Shown here in pieces: positions 1 through 10,067 of a DNA stretch of 64,000 bases. The translations under genes and the position numbers were made by a program. The stretch spans positions 48,947 through 112,946 of the forward strand of contig NZ_PDCP01000016.1 of assembly GCF_002553505.1 (NCBI RefSeq), given 5' to 3'. The DNA is from Mycolicibacterium agri (GTDB lineage Bacteria; Actinomycetota; Actinomycetes; Mycobacteriales; Mycobacteriaceae). Every line of letters begins with the position of its first letter. Positions within the stretch are counted from its first letter, which is position 1. The notes beneath the pieces were generated by a model. The model saw only the letters and a list, made by a program, of their open reading frames with translations, did no database searches and had not been told where the DNA came from.

Positions 1-630
1 CGGCTGGCCGACGGCGGCGTGGTCTCGGCGGGCACCGTCGTCGTCGCCGCCGGCGTGTGGACCAGGCCGCTGCTCGCCCCCTACGACATCGACGTGCCGA
101 TCCGCGTGGTCCGCGAGCAGATCGTCACCATCGCACCGGGCGTCGACATCGGCCGCGTGCCGGTGTTCTCCGACCTGGTTTCGCTGCAGTACCTCCGACC
201 CGAGGTCGGCGGCGACATCCTGTTCGGCAACAGCGACCTGTCCGACGTCGAGGAGGCTGACCCGGACAACTACCTCAACCGCGCGACCGAGGCGTTCGTC
301 GACCTCACGGTCGACAAGGTCAGCACCCGCTTCCCTGGGTTCACCGGCGCGGCGATCCGCACCAGCTATGCCGGCTGCTACGACGTCACGCCGGACTGGA
401 ACCCCGTGATCAGCAGGACCCCGCTAGACGGGCTGATCGTCGCGGCCGGCTTCAGCGGCCACGGTTTCAAGATCTCGCCCGCGGTCGGCAAGTTGGTCGC
501 CGACCTGGTCATCGACGGCCACAGCACCGACCCGCGGATCCCGGAGACCGACTTCCGGTTGTCCCGGTTCGCCGAAAACGACCTGCTCACGACGCCGTAC
601 CCGTATGTCGGCGCGGGCCAGATGCGGTAG
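1..630 (+). CDS. FAD-dependent amine oxidoreductase (DAO family), 3' part only
   Basis: The gene enters from the left edge: the frame is open from base 1, so the N-terminal FAD-binding Rossmann motif lies outside the window. About 209 C-terminal residues remain. They contain the strand-turn VVVAAGVW, typical of the end of the first FAD half in DAO-fold proteins (sarcosine, dimethylglycine or D-amino-acid oxidases), then a mixed substrate domain. Near the C-terminus GFSGHGFKISPAVG is the characteristic second FAD-contacting loop. The family oxidises secondary or primary amines to imines with FAD; the substrate cannot be inferred. An XRE-cupin regulator starts 10 nt after the stop and probably controls it. 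Confidence 0.85.
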   Translation, partial: RLADGGVVSAGTVVVAAGVWTRPLLAPYDIDVPIRVVREQIVTIAPGVDIGRVPVFSDLVSLQYLRPEVGGDILFGNSDLSDVEEADPDNYLNRATEAFVDLTVDKVSTRFPGFTGAAIRTSYAGCYDVTPDWNPVISRTPLDGLIVAAGFSGHGFKISPAVGKLVADLVIDGHSTDPRIPETDFRLSRFAENDLLTTPYPYVGAGQMR

Positions 631-640
631 ACAAGCGGTC

Positions 641-1288
641 ATGAGTGAAATCCCGCTGCTGCGCAACCAGTCCGGCATCGCCCGCGACCGGGATCCGCAC
701 GCGCCGGTGGAGGACCTCGAGTTCGAGGCCGCGATCGGCCGCAACGTGCGTCAGCTGCGGTTGCAGCAGGGTCTGACCGTCGCGGAAATGGCTGCGCGCG
801 TGGGCATTTCAAAGGCGATGATGAGCAAGATCGAAAACGCCCAGACGTCGTGCAGCCTGTCCACGCTGGCGCTGCTGGCGAAGGGTTTCGACGTGCCGGT
901 CACCAGCCTGTTCCGCGGCGCCGAGGTGGAACGGCCTGCGGCGTTCGTGAAGGCGGGCACGGGCGCGCGCATCGTGCGCAACGGGACCAAGGAGGGCCAC
1001 GAGTACCAGCTGCTGGGGTCGCTGCGCGGCGAGCACAAGCGGCTGGAATGCCTGCAGGTCACGCTGTCGGCGAAGAGCAAGACCTACCCGTTGTTTCAGC
1101 ATCCCGGCACCGAGTTCATCTACATGCTCGAGGGCGTCATGGACTACAGCCACAGCCGCTCGGTGTACCGCCTGGAGCCGGGCGATTCGCTGCAGATCGA
1201 CGGCGAGGGCGCCCACGGCCCGGTCGACCTCATCGAGGTGCCGATCCGCTTCCTGTCGGTGATCGCGTTCCCGGATTCGCAGATCTAG
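641..1288 (+). CDS. XRE-family regulator with C-terminal cupin domain
   Basis: A protein of 215 residues with an N-terminal lambda-repressor-like helix-turn-helix (about residues 28-85; LTVAEMAARVGISKAMMSKI is the HTH) and a C-terminal cupin (about 140-210, with the HPGTEFIYMLEG strand). This architecture is a small-molecule-sensing repressor, common beside amine or amino-acid catabolic genes. An in-frame start at 605 exists but overlaps the oxidoreductase; ATG 641, 10 nt after its stop, is preferred although no strong ribosome binding site is visible. The arrangement suggests control of the upstream FAD amine oxidase operon. The ligand is unknown. Confidence 0.85.
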   Translation: MSEIPLLRNQSGIARDRDPHAPVEDLEFEAAIGRNVRQLRLQQGLTVAEMAARVGISKAMMSKIENAQTSCSLSTLALLAKGFDVPVTSLFRGAEVERPAAFVKAGTGARIVRNGTKEGHEYQLLGSLRGEHKRLECLQVTLSAKSKTYPLFQHPGTEFIYMLEGVMDYSHSRSVYRLEPGDSLQIDGEGAHGPVDLIEVPIRFLSVIAFPDSQI

Positions 1289-1317
1289 CTTCTTAGCCCC
1301 GGTGAGCGCTGAGCTAG

Positions 1318-1344
1318 GTACAGAATTCGGGCCCCGAACCGTAC
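1318..1344. promoter_or_regulatory. Imperfect palindrome after the XRE gene
   Basis: GTAC arms at 1318-1321 and 1341-1344 enclose the perfect palindrome TTCGGGCCCCGAA (1326-1338). A 10-bp direct repeat GGTGAGCGCT lies on both sides (1301-1310 and 1348-1357). It could be a terminator for the XRE operon or an operator in front of leuA. There is no T-tract, so terminator function is uncertain. Confidence 0.35.
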
Positions 1345-1402
1345 ACAGGTGAGCGCTCGCGGCAGGGCGGCCAGGCAAAAGCCCAGATAGGGCGCATGGT
1401 GA

Positions 1403-3629
<2,227 letters not shown>

Positions 3630-3636
3630 CGGCCGG

Positions 3637-4656
3637 TCAGAACAGCGCGTACTGCCCGCCGGTGAGGGTGTGGTCGGTGAACTCCTCGATGCCGGTGCCG
3701 CCGATGACGCGGTCGAGGCTCGCCATGAACTCGGCGTCGGGCAAGAGCGGAATGCCCAGCTCGCGGGCTTGATAGCCCTTGCCCTGCTCGGGGGCGGGGT
3801 CGTTGCAGATGACCAACGACGTTTCCGGGTCCACGGCCTCGGTGTAGGCCAGGCCGGCGTGCAGGATGCGCTCGATGAGCTCCTCGTGGGTGCGCGTGAC
3901 CTCGGCCGACAGCGCCACCCGCATGCCCTGCACGAGCGGACGGCCCCGCACGAAACGGCCGGGGTTCATGTACGGGCACGGCAGCCGCGCGGCGATCATC
4001 TTCAGCGGGCGCACCTCGTCGTGGGTGACCAGCCCGTTGGGCCAGCGGCGCCGCTGCACCGGCCGCAACGGCAGCCACACCCTGCGCTCGCGCGCCCGTA
4101 CCAACGCAGGCTTGAGGATCTGCGCAAGCACCATCGCGTCGTCGAGCGCGTCGTGCGGCTTCATCTGGCTGATGCCCCAGTGCTTGGCCAGCGTCTCCAG
4201 TCTCATGTTCTCGACCTCGAGATCCAGCCGGCGGGCCAGTTCGACGGTGCACATGACGCTGTCGACGGGCAGTTCGACGGCGGCCAGTTCGGCCTCTGCG
4301 GCCAGGAACGCGTAGTCGAAGCCCACGTTGTGCGCGACCAGGGTGCGGCCGCGCAGCACGTCGACGAGCGCCGGTGCAATGTCGGCGAATGTGGGCTTAC
4401 CGGCCAGCATGTCGGCGGTCAGGCCGTGCACGTGCGTCGGCCCGGGGTCGACGCCGGGGTCCAGCAGCGAGGACACGCTGTGTTCGACGTTGCCGTCGTC
4501 CCCGAGGGCCAACGCCGCGACGCTGACGATGCGGGCCTGGCCGGGGCGGAATCCAGAGGTTTCCACGTCGACGACGGCCCAGCCGGCGCCGGGCTCCGCG
4601 GCGGGCCTGCCCCAGGAGCCGCTCGGCTGGCTACTGTCGGCCCCGGTATGGCTCAC
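3637..4656 (-). CDS. DnaQ-like 3'-5' exonuclease with C-terminal BRCT domain
   Basis: A protein of about 339 residues, homologous to Rv3711c. All three DEDD exonuclease motifs are visible: ExoI DVETSGF, ExoII HNVGFDYAFL, ExoIII HDALDDA. The C-terminal third is BRCT-like (GMRVALSAEVTRTHEELIERI ... TSLVICND). It is annotated as an epsilon-like proofreading subunit; in mycobacteria proofreading is mainly by the PHP domain of DnaE1, so a repair role is as likely. GTG 4656 is chosen because it gives a short N-terminus before the catalytic domain, as in the M. tuberculosis protein; a far longer upstream frame runs antisense to murT and is rejected. Confidence 0.9.
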   Translation of the reverse strand: MSHTGADSSQPSGSWGRPAAEPGAGWAVVDVETSGFRPGQARIVSVAALALGDDGNVEHSVSSLLDPGVDPGPTHVHGLTADMLAGKPTFADIAPALVDVLRGRTLVAHNVGFDYAFLAAEAELAAVELPVDSVMCTVELARRLDLEVENMRLETLAKHWGISQMKPHDALDDAMVLAQILKPALVRARERRVWLPLRPVQRRRWPNGLVTHDEVRPLKMIAARLPCPYMNPGRFVRGRPLVQGMRVALSAEVTRTHEELIERILHAGLAYTEAVDPETSLVICNDPAPEQGKGYQARELGIPLLPDAEFMASLDRVIGGTGIEEFTDHTLTGGQYALF

Positions 4657-4731
4657 AAGGGTCAGAATCGCACGGGCATCCGACAAGGCTCGGCCGATGG
4701 CTCCGCGTGTCGGGCACATAAAATGCCGGGA

Positions 4732-6003
4732 ATGGTCACCGCACGCGGACGAATCGCGCTTGCGGCCGGATCCGCCGCACGCTGGTCGTCGCGGGTGACC
4801 GGCCGCGGCGCAGGCGCGATGATCGGCGGCCTCGTCGCGATGACGCTGGACAAATCGATCCTGCGCCAACTCGGTGAGGGCCGCCGCACGGCCATCGTCA
4901 CGGGCACCAACGGCAAGTCCACGACCACCCGCATGCTGGCCGCCGCGCTCAGCACGCTCGGCCCGCAGCAGGCCGTGGCCACCAACGCAGAAGGCGCCAA
5001 CATGGACGCGGGTCTGGTCTCCGCGCTGGCGGCCGCCCGCGACGCGGAGTTGGCGGCGCTCGAGGTCGACGAGATGCATGTGCCGCACGTCTCCGACGCG
5101 GTCAACCCGAAGGTCATCGTGCTGCTGAACCTGTCCCGCGACCAGCTCGACCGGGTGGGCGAGATCAACCACATCGAGCGCACGCTGCGCGCCGGACTCG
5201 CGCGGCACCCCGACACCGTCGTCGTCGCCAACTGCGATGACGTGCTGATGACGTCGGCGGCATACGACAGCCCGAATGTGGTGTGGGTCGCCGCGGGTGG
5301 CAGCTGGGCGATGGATTCGGTGAGCTGTCCCCGCAGCGGCGAGATCATCGTGCGCGACGGCACGCACTGGCATTCGACGGGAACGGACTTCAAGCGGCCC
5401 ACCCCGCAGTGGTGGTACGACGACACCAACATCTGTGGGCCCGACGGGCTTTCGCTGCCGATGCAGTTGACGCTACCGGGAAAGGTCAACCGCGGCAACG
5501 CAACTCAGGCGGTGGCCGCCGCGGTGGCGATGGGCGCCGACCCCGCTGCTGCGGTGGCGGCGGCCGCAGGTGTCGACGAGGTCGCCGGGCGATACAGCAC
5601 CGTACGGCTCGGCGAGCACACTGTGCGGATGCTGTTGGCCAAGAACCCCGCAGGCTGGCAGGAAGCGCTGTCGATGGTCGACACCGACGCGGGTTCTGTG
5701 GTGATCGCGGTGAACGGTCAGGTGCCCGACGGCGAGGATCTGTCGTGGTTGTGGGACGTCGACTTCGAGCATTTCGTGGAGCACTCGAAGAGCCGTCCGG
5801 TGGTGGCCTCGGGTGAGCGCGGCACCGATCTGGCCGTGCGGCTGGGGTATGCGGGAGTGGCGCACACGTTGGTGCACAGCGCGATTGACGCGATCAAGTC
5901 GTGCCCGCCGGGGCGGGTCGAGGTCGTCGCCAACTACACCGCGTTCCTGCAACTGAACAGGGCCCTGTCGCGGGTGTCGAACAGGACGATGTCGCGTGCG
6001 TGA
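4732..6003 (+). CDS. murT: Lipid II isoglutaminyl synthase, MurT subunit
   Basis: A Mur-ligase-like protein of 423 residues (homologue of Rv3712) that, with GatD, amidates D-glutamate at position 2 of the peptidoglycan stem to D-isoglutamine at the cytoplasmic face. P-loop TGTNGKSTTTRM at about residues 57-68; the C-terminal MurT domain holds the GatD-binding region. The small zinc-ribbon insertion seen in other MurT proteins looks degenerate: only one Cys remains in each knuckle (CPRSG and NICGPDG). ATG 4732 is preferred because a TAAAAT box (4719-4724) lies 13 nt upstream, fitting a leaderless mRNA; ATG 4723 is also in frame. The last 8 nt overlap gatD. Confidence 0.92.
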   Translation: MVTARGRIALAAGSAARWSSRVTGRGAGAMIGGLVAMTLDKSILRQLGEGRRTAIVTGTNGKSTTTRMLAAALSTLGPQQAVATNAEGANMDAGLVSALAAARDAELAALEVDEMHVPHVSDAVNPKVIVLLNLSRDQLDRVGEINHIERTLRAGLARHPDTVVVANCDDVLMTSAAYDSPNVVWVAAGGSWAMDSVSCPRSGEIIVRDGTHWHSTGTDFKRPTPQWWYDDTNICGPDGLSLPMQLTLPGKVNRGNATQAVAAAVAMGADPAAAVAAAAGVDEVAGRYSTVRLGEHTVRMLLAKNPAGWQEALSMVDTDAGSVVIAVNGQVPDGEDLSWLWDVDFEHFVEHSKSRPVVASGERGTDLAVRLGYAGVAHTLVHSAIDAIKSCPPGRVEVVANYTAFLQLNRALSRVSNRTMSRA

Positions 6004-6712
6004 ATCGGCGGTGCGGATCGGGCTGGTGCTGCCCGACGTGATGGGCACCTACGGCGACGGCGGCAATTCGGTGGTGCTGCGAGAACGGTTGCGGCTGCGG
6101 GGTATCGACGCCGAGGTCGTCAACATCACGCTCGATGACCCGGTGCCGTCGACGCTGGACCTGTACACGCTCGGCGGCGCCGAGGACTATGCGCAGCGCC
6201 TCGCGACACGGCACCTGACGCGGTATCCCGGTCTGCAGGAGGCCGCGGCCAAAGGCGCTCCGGTGTTGGCGATCTGCGCCGCCATCCAGGTGCTCGGGCA
6301 TTGGTATGAGACGTCGGCGGGCGAGCGGGTCGACGGCGTGGGACTGTTGGACCTGACGACGTCGCCGCAGCCTCGGCGAACGATCGGCGAGGTCGTCAGC
6401 GAGCCGTTGTTGGGGGGTCTCACCGAACGGCTCACCGGCTTCGAAAATCACCGCGGCGGAACGGTTCTCGGCCCCGACGCACGACCGCTGGCGCGGGTGG
6501 TGAAGGGCGCTGGCAATCGCGACGGCGACGGCATCGACGGCGCCGTGCAGGGCAGCGTTGTCGCGACCTATCTGCACGGCCCGTGTTTGGCCCGCAATCC
6601 GCAGTTGGCCGACCATCTGCTGTCGCGCGTCGTCGGCGACCTGCCGCCGCTGGAGTTGCCGGAGGTGGATCGCTTGCGCCGCGAACGGCTGGCCGCTCCC
6701 CGCCGCCCCTAG
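5996..6712 (+). CDS. gatD: Lipid II isoglutaminyl synthase, glutamine amidotransferase subunit GatD
   Basis: A 238-residue class I glutamine amidotransferase of the CobB/CobQ type, homologue of Rv3713, supplying ammonia to MurT. The nucleophile is the Cys in LAICAAIQVLG (about residue 95), and the catalytic His lies in YLHGPCLARNPQLAD near 190. The start GTG 5996 overlaps the murT stop, indicating translational coupling and a 1:1 complex. The elbow reads CAAIQ instead of the more usual CAGxQ, a conservative change. Confidence 0.93.
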   Translation: MRESAVRIGLVLPDVMGTYGDGGNSVVLRERLRLRGIDAEVVNITLDDPVPSTLDLYTLGGAEDYAQRLATRHLTRYPGLQEAAAKGAPVLAICAAIQVLGHWYETSAGERVDGVGLLDLTTSPQPRRTIGEVVSEPLLGGLTERLTGFENHRGGTVLGPDARPLARVVKGAGNRDGDGIDGAVQGSVVATYLHGPCLARNPQLADHLLSRVVGDLPPLELPEVDRLRRERLAAPRRP

Positions 6713-7632
6713 GCCGCGTCGCTTCGTCCCTTGCGCCCAAACCAACGTTTGGGCGCAAAAGTGGGAGTAGCCCACGCCATTTTGTCGATCTCGGGGCCAC
6801 CGCGATAAAGCCACGACTCGTACACCCGCCGCAGAATGTCCCGCGGATCGTCCTCGTTGATCACCCGGACGACCTCCCACCCGCGCCGCTCGATCTTGGG
6901 CAGACGCCGCGTGTCCTTCACATAGCTTGAGCGATCGCTTCGATGTTGATCGCCGTCGTATTCCACCGCGAGTTGCAGATGACGCCAGCCCATGTCGAGA
7001 TACGCGAAGGGTTCGCCAGCGTCGTCCAACACCGGAATCTGCGTCTCGGGAATGTCAAACCCGTTGTCTATCAGGAAAAGTCGCAACCAGCTCTCCTTGA
7101 GCGATTCGGCGCCCGGGTCGACCAGCGGCAACAGTTCCCGAAGCTGGCGCACGCCACGGACCGGGCCGTATCGATGCATCAACGTCAACACCTCGTCGTC
7201 GGAGAACGGCGCGGCTCGCATCAGTGCATCCAGTCGCCCGATCGCGAGATACCGCCGCTGGTAGCGGGCCAGGTCGTATGCCGTGCGCGCCGAGATCGCC
7301 ACCGTCAACTCGCCGACATTCGTCACTTCGTCAACGCCGACGCGGTCGGTGCGGACAACGAGACCGGCTTGACGCCGCCGTTCGTTGACCAGGAGCTCGA
7401 TGGGTTCCGTGTCGTCCACCCACTTCGCGCCGTGAAGAGCCGACGCGGCCGTACCGGTGATCACGCCGGTGCGGTTCGACGTCAACCACGCCCCGACGGC
7501 TCTGTCGTGCAACGTCGGGACCGCTGTCTTCGGCACGTACACGCCGCGGAAGATCGGGCGGTACCACCGTCTCAGTTCGTGACGGGGCAGTCCGTCACCT
7601 AACGCTTCTCTGCCCAGGAATACTGCAGTCAT
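6709..7632 (-). CDS. AbiEi-like protein with C-terminal DUF559 (Vsr-like) nuclease domain, copy 1
   Basis: A 307-residue protein. The N-terminal half (LRRWYRPIFRGVYVPK, then a helical TGTAASALHG region) resembles the AbiEi/type IV antitoxin winged-helix family. The C-terminal half (about 195-285: LDMGWRHLQLAVEYDGDQH ... KIERRGWEVVRV) is a DUF559 fold of the PD-(D/E)XK type, with the EYDGDQH active-site strand intact. No partner toxin (AbiEii nucleotidyltransferase) is adjacent. It interrupts the conserved gatD-recR order, and its 3' coding end and upstream region contain copies of the same palindrome (6731-6762, 7698-7729). A paralogue lies at 14906-15775. Function is unknown; a nuclease of a mobile or defence unit is likely. 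Confidence 0.85.
   Translation of the reverse strand: MTAVFLGREALGDGLPRHELRRWYRPIFRGVYVPKTAVPTLHDRAVGAWLTSNRTGVITGTAASALHGAKWVDDTEPIELLVNERRRQAGLVVRTDRVGVDEVTNVGELTVAISARTAYDLARYQRRYLAIGRLDALMRAAPFSDDEVLTLMHRYGPVRGVRQLRELLPLVDPGAESLKESWLRLFLIDNGFDIPETQIPVLDDAGEPFAYLDMGWRHLQLAVEYDGDQHRSDRSSYVKDTRRLPKIERRGWEVVRVINEDDPRDILRRVYESWLYRGGPEIDKMAWATPTFAPKRWFGRKGRSDAA
6731..6762. repeat. Palindromic repeat, copy inside the 3' end of the DUF559 gene
   Basis: A perfect hairpin with 12-bp arms, TTGCGCCCAAAC (6731-6742) and GTTTGGGCGCAA (6747-6758), loop CAAC. The reverse complement of 6731-6762 matches 7698-7729 at 29 of 32 positions. It lies within the last codons of the nuclease gene, between two convergent genes, so it could also terminate gatD transcription. 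Confidence 0.8.
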
Positions 7633-7697
7633 GGCCGCATCGTCGTCCTAGGGGCCGACACGGCGCCGAGACCGACGAAATGGCGCTTTTTACTCGG

Positions 7698-7729
7698 ACT
7701 TTTCCGCCCAAACGTTGGTTTCGGCGTAA
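7698..7729. repeat. Palindromic repeat, copy upstream of the DUF559 gene
   Basis: This is the second copy of the 6731-6762 repeat in inverted orientation, 66 bp upstream of the nuclease start codon. The arms (7702-7713 and 7718-7729, loop GTTG) pair at 10 of 12 positions. Together the two copies bracket the nuclease gene. Confidence 0.8.
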
Positions 7730-7743
7730 AAGGAGGGGCCGGC

Positions 7744-8355
7744 TCAGGTGAGCGCGCGGCGGCCCGACAGCGCGCGCCCCAGCGTCAGCTCGTCGGCGAA
7801 TTCCAGATCCCCGCCCATCGGCAGGCCCGACGCGATACGGGTCACCGTCAGGCCGGGAATGTCGCGCAGCATCCGCACCAGATAGGTGGCCGTCGCCTCC
7901 CCCTCGGTGTTCGGGTCGGTCGCGATGATCACCTCGGTGACGTCGACGCCGTCGACGCGTTCGCCAATTCTGTTGAGCAGCTCGCGAATACGCAGTTGCT
8001 CCGGCCCCACACCGGAGAGCGGATCCAGCGCTCCGCCCAGCACGTGATAGCGACCGCGGAACTCACGGGTGCGTTCGACGGCCTGCACATCCTTGGGCTC
8101 CTCGACCACGCACACCAGCGACGCGTCGCGGCGCGGGTCGCTGCAGATGCGACAGCGGTCCTCGTCGGAGACGTTGCCGCACACCGCGCAGAACTTCACC
8201 CCGTCGCGGACCTTGTTCAGCACCGCCACCAGCCGGTCGATGTCGGGCGGCTCGACGGACAACAGGTGAAACGCGATGCGCTGCGCGCTCTTCGGGCCGA
8301 TGCCCGGCAGCTTGCCCAGCTCGTCGATCAGATCCTGAACCGGTCCCTCGAACAA
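7744..8355 (-). CDS. recR: Recombination mediator protein RecR
   Basis: A 203-residue protein, the usual length. Order of parts: N-terminal helix-hairpin-helix ([20 protein letters not shown]), C4 zinc finger ([16 protein letters not shown]), Toprim domain ([14 protein letters not shown] ... [19 protein letters not shown]) and a C-terminal Walker-B-like tail. It acts with RecF and RecO to load RecA on gapped DNA. The start is TTG 8355, immediately after the TAA of ybaB with no intergenic base, so the two are co-translated; the same pair is conserved as Rv3715c-Rv3716c. Confidence 0.97.
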   Translation of the reverse strand: MFEGPVQDLIDELGKLPGIGPKSAQRIAFHLLSVEPPDIDRLVAVLNKVRDGVKFCAVCGNVSDEDRCRICSDPRRDASLVCVVEEPKDVQAVERTREFRGRYHVLGGALDPLSGVGPEQLRIRELLNRIGERVDGVDVTEVIIATDPNTEGEATATYLVRMLRDIPGLTVTRIASGLPMGGDLEFADELTLGRALSGRRALT

Positions 8356-8688
8356 TTACAGCCCCGGAATGCCCAACTCACCCATGCCACCGGCCAGCGG
8401 CCCCAGCCGCTCCTGGGCCAGCAGCGTGACCTGGCGCGCCGCATCGGCGTGCGCACCGACGATCAGATCCTGCAAAGTTTCCACGTCGTCGGGGTCGACG
8501 ACCTTGCGGTCGATCGACACGCCCACGACCTCGCCGCTGCCCTTCATCGTGACCTGCACCAGACCTCCGCCGGCCTGGCCGTGCACTTCGGTGTTGGCCA
8601 GTTGCTCCTGGGCCTCCATCAACTTCTGTTGCACCTGTTGCGCCTGTGCGAGCAGCGCCGACATGTCGGGCTGGCCTCCGGGTTGCAT
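8356..8688 (-). CDS. YbaB/EbfC family nucleoid-associated protein
   Basis: A 110-residue DNA-binding protein, homologue of Rv3716c. The N-terminal long helix ([19 protein letters not shown]) forms the dimer tweezers, followed by the beta core ([21 protein letters not shown]). These proteins bind DNA as dimers and are almost always co-encoded with recR. ATG 8688 is preceded by an AAGGGG ribosome binding site. The stop codon abuts the recR start. Confidence 0.94.
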   Translation of the reverse strand: MQPGGQPDMSALLAQAQQVQQKLMEAQEQLANTEVHGQAGGGLVQVTMKGSGEVVGVSIDRKVVDPDDVETLQDLIVGAHADAARQVTLLAQERLGPLAGGMGELGIPGL

Positions 8689-8797
8689 GGCGGTCCCCTT
8701 GCGTCTCGGTTACTACCTGGTCTCGACTTGGTTTCGCTCGCTGGCACGCGGCGGTTTGGTCTTCCAAGCCTAGACGCCCACGGGCTACGTTGACGCG

Positions 8798-9550
8798 GTG
8801 CACGTGCCAGCCACCCTGCGTGTCGGCGCGACCGCGGCTGCCTGCCTGCTGATCGCGGCGTCGACGCTTGCCAGCCCGGCGTCCGCCGCCCCCGCCAACA
8901 TCGCGGGCATGATCGTCTTCCTCGACCCCGGGCACAACGGCGCCAACGACAGCTCCATCAGCCGCCAGGTGCCCACCGGCCGCGGCGGCACCAAGAACTG
9001 CCAGGAAAGCGGCACCTCGACCAACGACGGCTATCCCGAGCACTCCTTCACCTGGGAAACCACGCTGCGGATCCGCCAGGCATTGACGGGCCTCGGCGTG
9101 CGCACCGCGATGTCGCGCGGCAACGACACCGGCCTGGGCCCCTGCGTCGACGAACGCGCCGCGATGGCCAACGCGCTCAAGCCCAACGCGATCGTCAGCA
9201 TCCACGCCGACGGCGGGCCGCCGACCGGCCGCGGATTCCACGTGCTGTACTCCTCGCCGCCGCTCAACCAGGTCCAGGCAGGCCCGTCGGTGCAGTTCGC
9301 GCAGATCATGCGTGACCAGTTGCGGGCATCCGGGCTGGTGCCCTCGACCTACGTCGGCACCGACGGCCTCAACCCGCGCTCCGACATCGCGGGCCTGAAC
9401 CTGGCGCAGTACCCGTCGGTCCTCGTCGAGCTGGGCAACATGAAAAACCCCGCCGACGCCGCCCTGATCACCACCCCTGAGGGCAGGCAGAAGTACGCCG
9501 ACGCCGTCGTCCGCGGAATCGCGGGCTTCCTCGGCGTGCAGCGCCGCTGA
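8798..9550 (+). CDS. ami1: Secreted N-acetylmuramoyl-L-alanine amidase (Ami1/Rv3717-like)
   Basis: A 250-residue Amidase_3 family zinc enzyme that cleaves the bond between MurNAc and L-Ala in peptidoglycan. A signal peptide runs to about residue 31 (ATAAACLLIAASTLASPASA|AP). Zinc ligands fit DPGHNG, the Glu of PEHSFTWE, and SIHADG; the catalytic Glu is in VLVELGNM near the end. It has no cell-wall-binding repeats, as in the M. tuberculosis protein. GTG 8798 lies 12 nt after the start of a TACGTT -10 box (8786-8791), indicating a leaderless mRNA. It is divergent from the ybaB-recR operon. Confidence 0.92.
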   Translation: MHVPATLRVGATAAACLLIAASTLASPASAAPANIAGMIVFLDPGHNGANDSSISRQVPTGRGGTKNCQESGTSTNDGYPEHSFTWETTLRIRQALTGLGVRTAMSRGNDTGLGPCVDERAAMANALKPNAIVSIHADGGPPTGRGFHVLYSSPPLNQVQAGPSVQFAQIMRDQLRASGLVPSTYVGTDGLNPRSDIAGLNLAQYPSVLVELGNMKNPADAALITTPEGRQKYADAVVRGIAGFLGVQRR

Positions 9551-9994
9551 TCAGCTGCTGCTTTCGACGGCCTTCTTCAGGTTGGCCAGCACCTCGCCCT
9601 GAATCTTCTTCAGCCCCAACGGTGCGAACGTCTTCTCGAAGAAGCCGCCGATGCCACCTGCGCCCTGCCACGACGTCTTCACGGTGACCGACGAGCCCGA
9701 ACCCGCCGGGGCGACGGTCCAGTTGGTGACCATCGAACTGTTGGCGTCCTTTTCGATGACGGTGTGCCCGGCAACGTCGACGTTGGCCTTCACATCGCGC
9801 ACCCGCGTCTTGGTGGCCTGCAACTTCCACGCGGCGACCGTGCCAGCGCCTTGCCCGCCCTCGAGCACCTGGTAGTCGCGGTAGTGCTCCGACAGGATCT
9901 TCGGACGCACCGTTGTGTAATCCGCCACAGCCGCCAGCACCTTGTCCGGTGCGGCGTCGATCAAGACACTGCTTGACGCACTGACCTGTCCCAT
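9551..9994 (-). CDS. SRPBCC-family (polyketide cyclase/dehydrase-like) protein
   Basis: A 147-residue single-domain START-like protein, homologue of Rv3718c. The pattern ASSSVLIDAAPDKVLAAVADY at the N-terminus, central beta strands and the C-terminal helix (FEKTFAPLGLKKIQGEVLANL) define the helix-grip fold with a hydrophobic pocket. The ligand is unknown. It is convergent with the amidase gene, whose stop it meets exactly, and divergent from the FAD oxidase gene. Confidence 0.88.
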   Translation of the reverse strand: MGQVSASSSVLIDAAPDKVLAAVADYTTVRPKILSEHYRDYQVLEGGQGAGTVAAWKLQATKTRVRDVKANVDVAGHTVIEKDANSSMVTNWTVAPAGSGSSVTVKTSWQGAGGIGGFFEKTFAPLGLKKIQGEVLANLKKAVESSS

Positions 9995-10067
9995 TAGGAA
10001 AACCTTCCCGTCGTGTAGTGCGCGTAGTGCGGTCGCATCGGTTGCACCCGCGGACTAGCGTATATGC

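Noticed and set aside
6731..6762. Simple bidirectional terminator between gatD and the nuclease gene
   Set aside because: Terminator function is possible, but a near-identical copy also occurs upstream of the nuclease gene, where a terminator is not needed, so the repeat interpretation is preferred.
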